30,026 bases of DNA, taken from NCBI GenBank assembly GCA_020718315.1, contig DYSK01000007.1:1-30026 (forward strand), given 5' to 3'. The notes beneath the pieces were generated by a model. The model did not search any database. It was not told where the DNA came from and saw only the letters and a program-made list of their open reading frames with translations. This DNA comes from Draconibacterium orientale. Its GTDB lineage: Bacteria > Bacteroidota > Bacteroidia > Bacteroidales > UBA12170. A program made the position numbers and the translations under genes. Numbering within the stretch: the stretch's first letter is position 1; every line of letters starts with the position of its first letter. Positions 23,842 through 30,026 of this stretch are shown piece by piece.

Positions 23842-24276
23842 TTATTTTTTACCTGTTGATCCAAATCCGCCAGCTCCACGTTCTGAGGAAATTAATTCGT
23901 TCACCTCCACCCATTCAGCTTGTTCGTGTTGGGCAATCACCATTTGAGCGATGCGTTCGCCGTTTTCTACTGTATAAACTTCGTTGCTAAGATTTACCAG
24001 AATCACTTTTATTTCGCCACGATAATCGGCATCGATGGTTCCAGGCGAATTAAGTACGCCTATCCCGTGCTTAAAAGCCATTCCGCTTCGGGCACGCACT
24101 TGCGCCTCAAAACCCAATGGCAACTCAATAAAGAGTCCGGTTGGAATCAATTTTCGCTCCAGCGGTTTTAGTGTGATGGATTGCTCCAGCGAAGCACGTA
24201 GATCAAGGCCGGCCGAGGCCATAGTTTCGTAGGTCGGAAGGGGATTTTTTGAGTGGTTGACTATTTTTATTTTCAT
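23842..24276 (-). CDS. dut: dUTP diphosphatase
   Basis: Hydrolyses dUTP to dUMP and pyrophosphate, keeping uracil out of DNA and supplying dTMP synthesis. The 144-residue trimeric-type enzyme shows all five motifs: ASAGLDLRA (1), RARSGMA (2), GTIDADYRGEIKVIL (3, uracil binding and catalytic Asp), RIAQMVI (4) and the C-terminal RGAGGFGSTG (5). The start is the ATG at 24276. It is the first gene of the operon with TPR, DUF4292, EnvC-like and ROK genes. Upstream the only promoter-like element is an imperfect -7 box (AACTTTTG on the minus strand, near 24310). Confidence 0.97.
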   Translation of the reverse strand: MKIKIVNHSKNPLPTYETMASAGLDLRASLEQSITLKPLERKLIPTGLFIELPLGFEAQVRARSGMAFKHGIGVLNSPGTIDADYRGEIKVILVNLSNEVYTVENGERIAQMVIAQHEQAEWVEVNELISSERGAGGFGSTGKK

Positions 24277-24849
24277 CGGGTAATTTATTTTTCTCTATCA
24301 AAAGTTCGAAGGCGAATTTTCCATAGATTTTTATCCTTGTTTTATGGCAATTTGCTTTGGTTGGTTCGTTTTTATTTTCGGGGAATTGCTTTCAAATCAA
24401 AACATCCCCGACAAAAATAACTAAAAATTGAATGTGCGTTTTAGTACAGCAAGCATTTAAGACTATTTAACGGTTCGAAATCAACTGAAACCCAAAACAG
24501 GCAGACTTTTTGAATGGGTTTTTTAGCTTTTGACTTTTGTGACAACGATTGGCTATTCTTTGTGTCGATTCATTTATGGGAGGCATTACACCCAATGTGT
24601 ATTTCCTTTCGGTTCGGTAAAGAAAACCAAAGACACAAAATCAGTTTTAAATTAGACCAAAAACTGCAGAGAGCACATCCTTTTGTTGGAGCTAGTCTTT
24701 GAATCGTTAATATCCAATGTAATAATGCAGGAAGCCGTGTTGAGATATGCTTTTAAATAGTCCACATATAATTCTGCCTGTATCTCCAACGTGCCTCCGC
24801 CACACAACTAGTTGTTTTTCGAGTTCTCCATAAACCTCAATGTCAATTA
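24277..24849. other. 573-nt stretch without a convincing gene
   Basis: Between dut and the lipoprotein gene I find no ORF with protein-like composition and a plausible start. Short ORFs of 40-62 codons occur on both strands but overlap one another. In the frame of the lipoprotein gene, the 49 codons beyond its stop (24849-24703) are open. A 12-bp palindrome lies at 24804-24815. The part near 24277-24320 should hold the dut promoter. The rest could be a decayed gene or an intergenic repeat. Confidence 0.4.
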
Positions 24850-25365
24850 TTAATTAGATAGATAATCTAAAAAAGCTTTTTCGAGATTCCCAGAAGTACG
24901 ACAATCTTGTCTATCACTGGATACAAAAACGTATTCGGTACTTATTAAACTAGCATATCTATATCTATTAGCCACGCAACCCCAAAAACAGTTAATGGTA
25001 ACTTTAGTTGACTCTTCGCTTATCTTTTTAATCAAAATATTCAAGTTTCCTCCATGATTTGCCAATTCAACTTTTCCCGAAAAAGTAGAACTTGCCCCTT
25101 CACAGATCATATATTGTCTGTAATCTGACGTTACCAATTTGTAATCTGATGCAATAAAACCAGAAGCTCGATCAAGATTTTTAATCGGCATATTGTAGGT
25201 TGCCAACAGCTCGATGGTACTTTGCCAAACTGTTTCGAAAGGTTTATTTATAATTCTTTCTTTTTCAATAATTAGTTCAACCGGGGCATTAACAACGGCT
25301 TTAGGCGCGCTACATCCCAAAAACAAAACAGAAGAAGTAAACAGAAATAATTTAAGCGTTTTCAT
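24850..25365 (-). CDS. Small lipoprotein of unknown function
   Basis: 171 residues with a lipoprotein signal peptide: basic start, hydrophobic core and lipobox LFLGC with Cys near residue 18. The mature part begins INKPFETVWQSTIELLATYNMPIKNLDRASGFIASDY, which recalls the helix-grip repeats of BamC-type lipoproteins; that resemblance is only by eye. Five cysteines in the C-terminal half (MICEG, NCFWGC, QDCR, and the lipid Cys apart) could form disulfides. It has no operon partner: about 570 nt of empty sequence follow, and 185 nt separate it from the permease gene. It starts at the ATG at 25365. Confidence 0.75.
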   Translation of the reverse strand: MKTLKLFLFTSSVLFLGCSAPKAVVNAPVELIIEKERIINKPFETVWQSTIELLATYNMPIKNLDRASGFIASDYKLVTSDYRQYMICEGASSTFSGKVELANHGGNLNILIKKISEESTKVTINCFWGCVANRYRYASLISTEYVFVSSDRQDCRTSGNLEKAFLDYLSN

Positions 25366-25550
25366 TCTATAGTTGTCAGAGTTTACCGTGCTGACTCCGC
25401 ACTTTTAGTTCCCAATTTTTTATCGAAGGTAGGCTTTTAATATACATTGATAAACAATTGTTTAACATTATTAAGTAAAGATTTTCTGTAACCAAAAATG
25501 AAACATTTTGATAAAATAAATGCTTTTCGTTCGTTCGACTTCAAAAGCAA

Positions 25551-26843
25551 TTAATTTCTGGAAGGCGTTTTTGAGGTTTTCATTTTCCGATTCAATTGAA
25601 AAAGCGGATAAATGACGGAAAACAAACTCGTACTAAATACGATTGCTAAAACTAGCAGAAAATCAGTAGCTTTTAAATGAACAGGATACGTATCAATTAC
25701 AAAACTGCCGGCACCACCCAAATGTATGAGTCCGTATGTTTGTTGAATCAGTGAAATAATCCCACCGATTAAAAGACCAACGAAGCCGCCTGCCAAACTG
25801 ATAAAAAAGCCTTCCCAAGCAAAAACCCCTAAAATAAACCCACGGCTGGCACCCAGCGCATGCAGCGTATAAATGGCTTTCGCTTTGTCAATAATAAGCA
25901 TCGACAAAGAGCCAATAACGTTAAATGCGGCAATCAAAAGGATAAATCCCAATATAAGAAAAATGGCCAAGCGTTCGGAACGCATCATTTTTAGAAGAAA
26001 CGCTTGTTGTTCGTTGCGGGTTTTTACCGAAAATTGATCGCCCAGCATTTTTTCGAGCTCTTGTTTTGCAATTTCCGGGTTTTGGCCTGATTTTAAGCCA
26101 ATTTCGAAACTGCTTACCGATTCTGGCGAAACGGTTAATTCCTGAGCAAATCGCAAGGGGACAAAAATATATTTATCGTCGTAATCTTGTCGGAGACTGA
26201 AAAATCCGGAAGGAGGGATGCGCGCAGATTTAAAATTATTTTGAAGCCCGGATGAGAGCTTCTTTGTTTTGTCGGGCAAATAGAAATACAATGGATTTTG
26301 AAAATCACTCAATTGAACTTGTAAACGATAGGCCACTCCATAACCCAAAACGGCAAAATTCAGACGCGCTTCTTCAAGAATAAAATTGCCCTGAACAACC
26401 GCTGTATCCAATCGGTTCATTAAAAAATAGTCCGGTTCAACGGCTTTCATTCGAACAATACTTTGTTTTTCTTGATAGCGTACTAGTACGTTTTCTTCCA
26501 AAACAGGCTCTAAATATTGAACAAACTGTTGTGCCTGAATTTTTTCGAATGGAAAATCCTGAATAAGAAAGGTTTTCCCTTTGGTGGGTTCAATCAGGAT
26601 TTCGGGATTGAAACGATTGAAAAGCGAAAGAACCAAATCCTCAAATCCATTGTAAACGGAAAGAATAATTATCAATGCAGCCGTGCTTATCATCACTCCT
26701 ATCATCGAAATGAAAGAAATAATATTGATGATGGAATGTGATTTCTTTGAAATTAAATAGCGCCTTGCGATAAAGAAATTTGTATTCAAAGTCGATAATG
26801 TATTAATTTTTATTCTTTTGGTGTTTTGCACAAAACTACTCAA
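25551..26843 (-). CDS. LolE/LolC-like ABC transporter permease (FtsX/MacB-type)
   Basis: Inner-membrane permease of the type VII ABC family, probably for lipoprotein release. It has four membrane helices: one near residues 40-62 (IISFISMIGVMISTAALIIIL), a large periplasmic domain (about 70-285), then helices near 290-315, 335-370 (EGFFISLAGGFVGLLIGG) and 395-418. The conserved FIARRYLISKKSHSIINIISFISMIGV opening is as in LolC/E proteins. No ATG fits the N-terminus: a stop lies two codons before the TTG at 26843, and a second TTG at 26789 begins exactly where the family normally starts (then N-T-N-F-F-I-A-R-R). I keep the longer form. The ATPase partner is not in the window. Confidence 0.88.
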   Translation of the reverse strand: MSSFVQNTKRIKINTLSTLNTNFFIARRYLISKKSHSIINIISFISMIGVMISTAALIIILSVYNGFEDLVLSLFNRFNPEILIEPTKGKTFLIQDFPFEKIQAQQFVQYLEPVLEENVLVRYQEKQSIVRMKAVEPDYFLMNRLDTAVVQGNFILEEARLNFAVLGYGVAYRLQVQLSDFQNPLYFYLPDKTKKLSSGLQNNFKSARIPPSGFFSLRQDYDDKYIFVPLRFAQELTVSPESVSSFEIGLKSGQNPEIAKQELEKMLGDQFSVKTRNEQQAFLLKMMRSERLAIFLILGFILLIAAFNVIGSLSMLIIDKAKAIYTLHALGASRGFILGVFAWEGFFISLAGGFVGLLIGGIISLIQQTYGLIHLGGAGSFVIDTYPVHLKATDFLLVLAIVFSTSLFSVIYPLFQLNRKMKTSKTPSRN

Positions 26844-26846
26844 TAA

Positions 26847-26903
26847 TCATTTCCGAACGGTCTTCATCTCTATAATTTGCTGTGCTGCATTCAAGATTTT
26901 CAT
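26847..26903 (-). CDS. Possible 18-codon ORF just before the permease gene
   Basis: An ATG at 26903 opens an 18-codon frame (M-K-I-L-N-A-A-Q-Q...) ending with TGA at 26849-26847, 3 nt before the permease TTG at 26843. The same frame is open further upstream to about 27000 without an ATG, so it may be a decayed gene end, a coupling uORF or chance. Low confidence. Confidence 0.2.
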   Translation of the reverse strand: MKILNAAQQIIEMKTVRK

Positions 26904-27057
26904 TTCGTCGGAATAGCCAGCCAATAAAGAGAAAATCGCCCCATTGATAAAATACCAAAAAACACAGCAGTCGAATTTCTTGATCGAAAAGAAAATTTCT
27001 GCACAACAATTTTTATTTTTTTACGTTTTAAACCTGCTTTACAAAAAGCGAGGAAAA

Positions 27058-27091
27058 TTTGCATTCATATATATAAAAAAATGTATCTTTA
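27058..27091 (+). promoter_or_regulatory. Predicted promoter of the beta-barrel protein gene
   Basis: TTTG (27058-27061) and TATCTTTA (27084-27091; one mismatch to TAnnTTTG) are 22 nt apart. The start would be near 27097, giving a 5' leader of about 53 nt. The intergenic stretch 26844-27149 otherwise holds only the doubtful short ORF at 26847-26903. Confidence 0.45.
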
Positions 27092-27149
27092 CCTATCATT
27101 TACTAAAAACAAGAAAGTTTATTGAACTATTAATAAAATGATTTAGATT

Positions 27150-27734
27150 ATGAAAAAATTAACGGTATTATTTTTAGCAGTTTTAGTTAGCGGAAGCTTA
27201 TTTGCTCAACTGCCTAGTTTTGGTATCAAAGCTGGTGCTACCGCTTCTTCCTTAAACACCTCCGACCTTGCTGCCAATTACAGTTCGGACAATCTTTTGG
27301 GCTACCAATTAGGTGCCTTTGTACGTATCAATAGCGGAAAATTGTATTTACAACCTGAAGTAGTTTACAACCACAGAAGTACTCAAATTGCAGGCTTCGA
27401 AGATTACAACATCACTTTTGATATTGGAACAATTGATGTACCTGTGCTTGTTGGATTCAAATTGATTGATGCTAAAGTGTTTAACTTACGCGCCTTTTTA
27501 GGACCAGAGGCTTCTTTTGCCACTGGCGATGGATCCACTTCCGACAATGTTGTGTTGGCAGATTTCAACAAACTAACTTGGTATATGCAAGCAGGAGTTG
27601 GTATCGATTTGCTGTTCCTCACTTTCGACGTGCGTTACGAAAAAGGATTAAGCAACTTTATCAACGATTACCAAGATTCAGGAAGTTTGAAAAACAATGT
27701 TTTTGTATTCAGTCTTGGACTGAAATTTATGTAA
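27150..27734 (+). CDS. Outer-membrane beta-barrel protein (PorT/OMP_b-brl family)
   Basis: Outer-membrane protein of 194 residues, probably an eight-stranded barrel. The signal peptide covers residues 1-19 (KKLTVLFLAVLVSGSLFAQ, cleavage after A-Q). The mature part starts FGIKAGATASSL and shows alternating amphipathic strands such as LGYQLGAFVRI, LYLQPEVVYN, TIDVPVLVGFKL, LRAFLGPEASF and LTFDVRYEKGLSNF. It ends in an aromatic-containing terminal strand, VFVFSLGLKFM. This is the small-barrel family often labelled porin-like or PorT-like in Bacteroidota; nothing ties it specifically to the type IX PorT. It has its own promoter and a terminator (27757-27783). Confidence 0.9.
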   Translation: MKKLTVLFLAVLVSGSLFAQLPSFGIKAGATASSLNTSDLAANYSSDNLLGYQLGAFVRINSGKLYLQPEVVYNHRSTQIAGFEDYNITFDIGTIDVPVLVGFKLIDAKVFNLRAFLGPEASFATGDGSTSDNVVLADFNKLTWYMQAGVGIDLLFLTFDVRYEKGLSNFINDYQDSGSLKNNVFVFSLGLKFM

Positions 27735-27756
27735 TCCATTCAACGATGATTTTTTT

Positions 27757-27783
27757 AAAGTCCTGCTATGCGGGACTTTTTTA
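27757..27783 (+). terminator. Terminator of the beta-barrel gene, overlapping the gldB-like promoter
   Basis: AAAGTCCTGC (27757-27766) pairs with GCGGGACTTT (27770-27779) over 3 nt, 10 bp with one G-U, followed by Ts. The downstream T-rich part merges with the next gene's -7 box at 27782. Confidence 0.8.
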
Positions 27784-27789
27784 TTTTTG
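27782..27789 (+). promoter_or_regulatory. Predicted promoter of the GldB-like gene, -7 box
   Basis: TATTTTTG, a perfect TAnnTTTG, 15 nt before the chosen ATG at 27805. The -33 region would fall inside the terminator hairpin just upstream and has no TTTG. Confidence 0.4.
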
Positions 27790-27804
27790 CACAAAACAGA
27801 ATTC

Positions 27805-28800
27805 ATGAATTTGAAAAAGAGTAAATCGGCTATCATTTTTCTTTTTGCAATGCTCTCCATTTTGGCTTGTAAAAGAAACCAATTCAAGATTAATATTTCA
27901 AAAACGGAAAAGGAACCCGTGGAAATATACGATTACGGCAAGGCGCTTTTTTCGATGAATCGCGATTCTCTGCCATCACAACTAAAAGAATTGCAAAAAC
28001 AATATGCACTCTTTTTAGGGACAGAGCCCATGACCGATGAGCAAATCATTCAGTTGGATTTTTATATCAATGATGTTTTTCTGTACGATTTGTTCAAGCT
28101 CTATCAAAGCACTTTCCCGAGTTTAAAACCCTTGAAAGAAGATTTATCCTTGGCTTTTCAGCATTTGCGTTATTATTATCCAAACACAAAATCACCCGAA
28201 GTGTACGCCTATATTTCTGGAATCCAAGATCCGGTAATTTTTCAAGACAATATTTTGGTGTTGGGTTTGGATAATTATCTAGGCGAAAGCTGCGAAATTT
28301 ATGCTCGTATTGGTGTGCCAAAATATAAAATGAAATCCATGAACCCGTCATTTGTAGTTCGTGACGTGATTTCGGCCATGAGTTTGGAAAAAATGCCGCG
28401 CATCGAACCAGACGCCAATGTTTTGGAACAAATGATTTTTGAAGGAAAAAAGATGTTTTTTATCAAAAGCATGATGCCGGAAATCAAAGACAGTGTTTTG
28501 TTGAATTTTTCGGACGAACAGCTCGCCTGGTTCGAAAAGAACGAAAGCGAACTATGGAAATACTATATAGAGTATGAAGTTTTGTTCAAGACCGATTATG
28601 AAAGCATGAAAAAGTTCATCAACGAAGCGCCATTTACTTCTGTATTAGGAAATGATTCGCCACCTCGAACAGGCGTTTGGTTAGGGTATCAAATTGTGTT
28701 GGCCTATGCCAAAAATTCGAAAGAAAACCTTACAGATATTCTCTCCAACACAAATGCAAAAGAAATATTAAACAAATCAAAATACCGACCGGGCAGGTAA
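27805..28800 (+). CDS. gldB: GldB-like gliding-motility-type lipoprotein
   Basis: Predicted lipoprotein of 331 residues. I start at the ATG at 27805 because it gives a clean signal peptide (basic N-L-K-K-S-K-S, hydrophobic core, lipobox LSILAC with Cys near residue 22). A TTG at 27787 would add six residues. The long alpha/beta body with YAYISGIQDPVIFQDNILVLGLDNYLG and a late TGVWLGYQIVLAYAKN matches GldB, a lipoprotein needed for gliding in Flavobacterium and present also in non-gliding Bacteroidota. The pattern resembles a metallopeptidase-like gluzincin fold, but I see no intact HExxH. It runs towards the IPExxxVDY gene, ending 47 nt from it. Confidence 0.85.
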   Translation: MNLKKSKSAIIFLFAMLSILACKRNQFKINISKTEKEPVEIYDYGKALFSMNRDSLPSQLKELQKQYALFLGTEPMTDEQIIQLDFYINDVFLYDLFKLYQSTFPSLKPLKEDLSLAFQHLRYYYPNTKSPEVYAYISGIQDPVIFQDNILVLGLDNYLGESCEIYARIGVPKYKMKSMNPSFVVRDVISAMSLEKMPRIEPDANVLEQMIFEGKKMFFIKSMMPEIKDSVLLNFSDEQLAWFEKNESELWKYYIEYEVLFKTDYESMKKFINEAPFTSVLGNDSPPRTGVWLGYQIVLAYAKNSKENLTDILSNTNAKEILNKSKYRPGR

Positions 28801-28835
28801 TCAGTTTACACCGAAGAGGACAAATTTGAGCAAAC

Positions 28836-28862
28836 AAAAAGAAGCCATTAGGCGATGGCTTC
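28836..28862 (-). terminator. Terminator of the IPExxxVDY gene with the stop codon in its loop
   Basis: On the minus strand GAAGCCAT (28862-28855) pairs perfectly with ATGGCTTC (28848-28841) over the 6-nt loop, followed by five T (28840-28836). The 5' arm encodes the last residues of the protein and the TAA (28850-28848) lies across the loop and the 3' arm. Confidence 0.75.
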
Positions 28863-29336
28863 CCAAAGAAGCACCTTTTCTTTTTGTGTTTTATTTAGGG
28901 CAATCAAATGAAGTTCAATATCTTCCATTAATAAATCCAAATCTTTTAGGCTCGAAAGCGGAATTTGCATGGCAGCCTGGAGTATTGGAATAGAGCGAAT
29001 TTTTAGCAATAAATCACGAAGAATATTTGGAGATATTTCGCTGTCAATCAATAAAAAATAGTCAAGATTACGATGAGCCGGGAGAGCTATTTGGCCTTCC
29101 TTATTGTTGGCGAACAAATAAAAATTGAGGCGATGGTCTTCCCGATAAAAATGGTAGAAAGAAAAATCGCCTAGTTTTTCTGTTTTTCCATAAAGGGGCA
29201 AATCGGCAAGTTTCGAAAACGAAAAACCAAGCACTTTTCCAACAAAATAAAGCAGGCGATAATCGGCGGCACTACAAGCCAACCCAATCAAAGTCAACTT
29301 ATGTTCTGATTTGGAAATATTTAATTTTTTTGCCAA
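28848..29336 (-). CDS. IPExxxVDY family protein
   Basis: Small cytoplasmic protein of 162 residues of unknown function, a Bacteroidota-specific family named after a motif seen here in the variant LPAHRNLDYFLLID (about residues 85-98). It begins LGxACSAADYRLLYFVGKVLGFSF-like text typical of the family. In other genomes the gene often precedes pyruvate kinase; here it does not, as the next gene downstream is convergent gldB. The only fitting start is TTG at 29336 (then A-K-K-L-N-I); the next in-frame Met is deep in the protein. Its 3' end doubles as the terminator hairpin. Confidence 0.8.
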   Translation of the reverse strand: MAKKLNISKSEHKLTLIGLACSAADYRLLYFVGKVLGFSFSKLADLPLYGKTEKLGDFSFYHFYREDHRLNFYLFANNKEGQIALPAHRNLDYFLLIDSEISPNILRDLLLKIRSIPILQAAMQIPLSSLKDLDLLMEDIELHLIALNKTQKEKVLLWEAIA

Positions 29337-29465
29337 GATTCGCCTATTTTCGAAGTGCTAATTTACGCAGTAAAATGGGAAAGAATCAATTCAAAAATAA
29401 TTTTCCGCATTCAGAATTTTTGTCTGCATATTGCTATCGTAAACGATATTCAAGCGTCGGAAAAA

Positions 29466-29795
29466 TTAGCCAATTTTGAGTCCATCGTGACTTCTGAATG
29501 AAGTTTCCAATAAAATAACCGAGCCATTTTGAGCGTAAGCTCCCAAAATCAAACATTCTGAAGTAAAATCGGCAATTTGTTTTGGCGGAAAATTAAGCAC
29601 GGCGGCAATTTGTTTTCCCAACAATGACTCGGGCCGATAGTTTTGTGTAATCTGCGCACTCGATTGTTTTATTCCAAATTCACCAAAATTAATCCAGAGT
29701 TTATAAGCCGGTTTGCGTGCCTTTTCGAATGGCTCCACCCGCACAATGGTTCCGGTTCGAATGTCTATTTTCTCAAAATCTTCCCAGTTTATCAT
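29466..29795 (-). CDS. csaA: CsaA-type tRNA-binding chaperone protein
   Basis: 109-residue OB-fold protein of the tRNA-binding (Trbp111/CsaA) family, a dimer that binds tRNA and in Bacillus was described as a chaperone helping protein export. Family hallmarks in order: INWEDFEKIDIRTGTIVRVE at the start, FEKARKPAYKLWI, FGIKQSSAQIT, YRPESLLGKQIAAVLNFPPKQI, SECLILGA and the C-terminal DGLKIG. Length and motifs are complete. The ATG at 29795 lies 4 nt after a perfect -7 box, so the mRNA is expected to be leaderless. Confidence 0.95.
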   Translation of the reverse strand: MINWEDFEKIDIRTGTIVRVEPFEKARKPAYKLWINFGEFGIKQSSAQITQNYRPESLLGKQIAAVLNFPPKQIADFTSECLILGAYAQNGSVILLETSFRSHDGLKIG

Positions 29796-29799
29796 TCCG

Positions 29800-29830
29800 C
29801 AAAGCTAAAAAACAATCTTTCATTCACAAA
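29800..29830 (-). promoter_or_regulatory. Predicted csaA promoter, full consensus
   Basis: On the minus strand TTTG (29830-29827), 19 nt, then TAGCTTTG (29807-29800). Both boxes match the Bacteroidota consensus perfectly with ideal spacing; this is the best promoter in the window. The -33 box is formed by the end of the T-run of the terminator upstream. Confidence 0.75.
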
Positions 29831-29864
29831 AAATGCTCTGGCCAATTTAATGGCCGGAGCATTT
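29827..29864 (-). terminator. Terminator of the type IX-secreted protein gene
   Basis: On the minus strand AAATGCTCCGGCCA (29864-29851) pairs with TGGCCAGAGCATTT (29844-29831), 14 bp with one G-U, over a 6-nt loop, followed by more Ts. Confidence 0.85.
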
Positions 29865-29890
29865 TAGCATTCAATCAATAGAGGTTTTTC

Positions 29891-30026
29891 TTACTCTTTT
29901 TTGAAGATTTTGGAAATCCATTCTTCGGTTTCTTGGTTTTGTACCCGGAGCATATAATTGCCGCGAGACAAACCGAGTTCGTTCATTTTTAGTTTTAGAA
30001 TACCACCAAATGAATCCAGATTATTT
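29891..30026 (-). CDS. C-terminal end of a type IX secretion (por sorting) protein, cut by window edge
   Basis: The last 44 codons of a minus-strand gene that enters from beyond the window, ending with TAA at 29893-29891. The text includes LSRGNYMLRVQNQETEEWISKIFKKE-like features in order: L-x-x-G-x-Y-x-L-R-V, then a basic end (K-I-F-K-K-E). This is the pattern of the type A C-terminal sorting domain recognised by the type IX secretion system. It implies that the organism has this secretion system and that the missing part is a secreted or cell-surface protein. The nature of that protein cannot be seen. A strong terminator follows. Confidence 0.7.
   Translation of the reverse strand, partial: NNLDSFGGILKLKMNELGLSRGNYMLRVQNQETEEWISKIFKKE

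Noticed and set aside
24514..24702. 62-codon plus-strand ORF in the gene-free block
   Set aside because: No recognisable motif, no promoter or ribosome-binding context, and an equally open ORF on the other strand; kept only as part of the description of the block.
24804..24815. 12-bp perfect palindrome
   Set aside because: Several palindromes of this length are expected by chance in 30 kb, and it is not placed near a promoter.
1..30026. CRISPR arrays, insertion sequences, tRNA or rRNA genes
   Set aside because: I looked for regularly spaced repeats, transposase-like ORFs with terminal repeats, and tRNA/rRNA signatures by eye and found none; a tRNA scan would be needed to exclude one fully.

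Overview
The window is a stretch of a Bacteroidota chromosome, probably a Flavobacteriia- or Bacteroidia-type lineage. The evidence is the gene content (DUF4271-hemD-rnpA, the dut-TPR-DUF4292-EnvC-like cluster, a GldB-like lipoprotein, an IPExxxVDY protein, a Bacteroidota-type cold-shock protein with a basic N-terminal tail, a type IX secretion C-terminal signal), the AT-rich sequence, the near absence of Shine-Dalgarno sequences, and many -7 boxes of the Bacteroidota form TAnnTTTG. I saw no mobile element, CRISPR array, rRNA or tRNA.

Layout. 1-2902 (minus): start of tyrS, then the probable operon DUF4271-hemD-rnpA. 3009-4361 (minus): asnA with a 310-nt leader. 4419-9060 (minus): SulP anion transporter, MbfA-like ferritin/VIT1 iron transporter, pruA. 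9325-10095 (minus): cold-shock-domain protein and RRM protein. 10517-17403 (plus): five-PAS histidine kinase overlapping a receiver-kinase hybrid, then an NAD-dependent epimerase overlapping oligoendopeptidase F. 17442-18953 (minus): membrane histidine kinase. 19022-24276 (minus): tightly packed dut-TPR-DUF4292-envC-like-ROK kinase operon. 24277-24849: about 570 nt without a convincing gene. 24850-26843 (minus): small lipoprotein and a LolE/FtsX-like permease. 27150-28800 (plus): outer-membrane beta-barrel protein and a GldB-like lipoprotein. 28848-30026 (minus): IPExxxVDY protein, csaA, and the C-terminus of a type IX-secreted protein.

Main finding. The stretch between the SulP gene and asnA (ammonia-dependent asparagine synthetase) reads as two consecutive asparagine-responsive attenuators. 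From one promoter come a 28-codon ORF with 7 Asn in 10 codons, an intrinsic terminator, a 44-codon ORF with 6 Asn in 7 codons followed by Pro-Pro-Pro, and a second intrinsic terminator; asnA follows. In both, a segment just 3' of the Asn codons can pair with the 5' arm of the terminator and so form an antiterminator (11 bp in the first, 6 bp plus a nested hairpin in the second). The simplest reading is that ribosomes stalling on Asn codons when charged tRNA-Asn is short let RNA polymerase pass both terminators and make asparagine synthetase. I know of no described Asn leader-peptide attenuator of this tandem form, but I could not search the literature.

Smaller points: several -7 boxes lie only 4-5 nt before the start codon, suggesting (nearly) leaderless mRNAs; a palindrome lies at the predicted pruA transcription start; an EnvC-like protein has lost its zinc ligands; one terminator hairpin holds the gene's stop codon in its loop.
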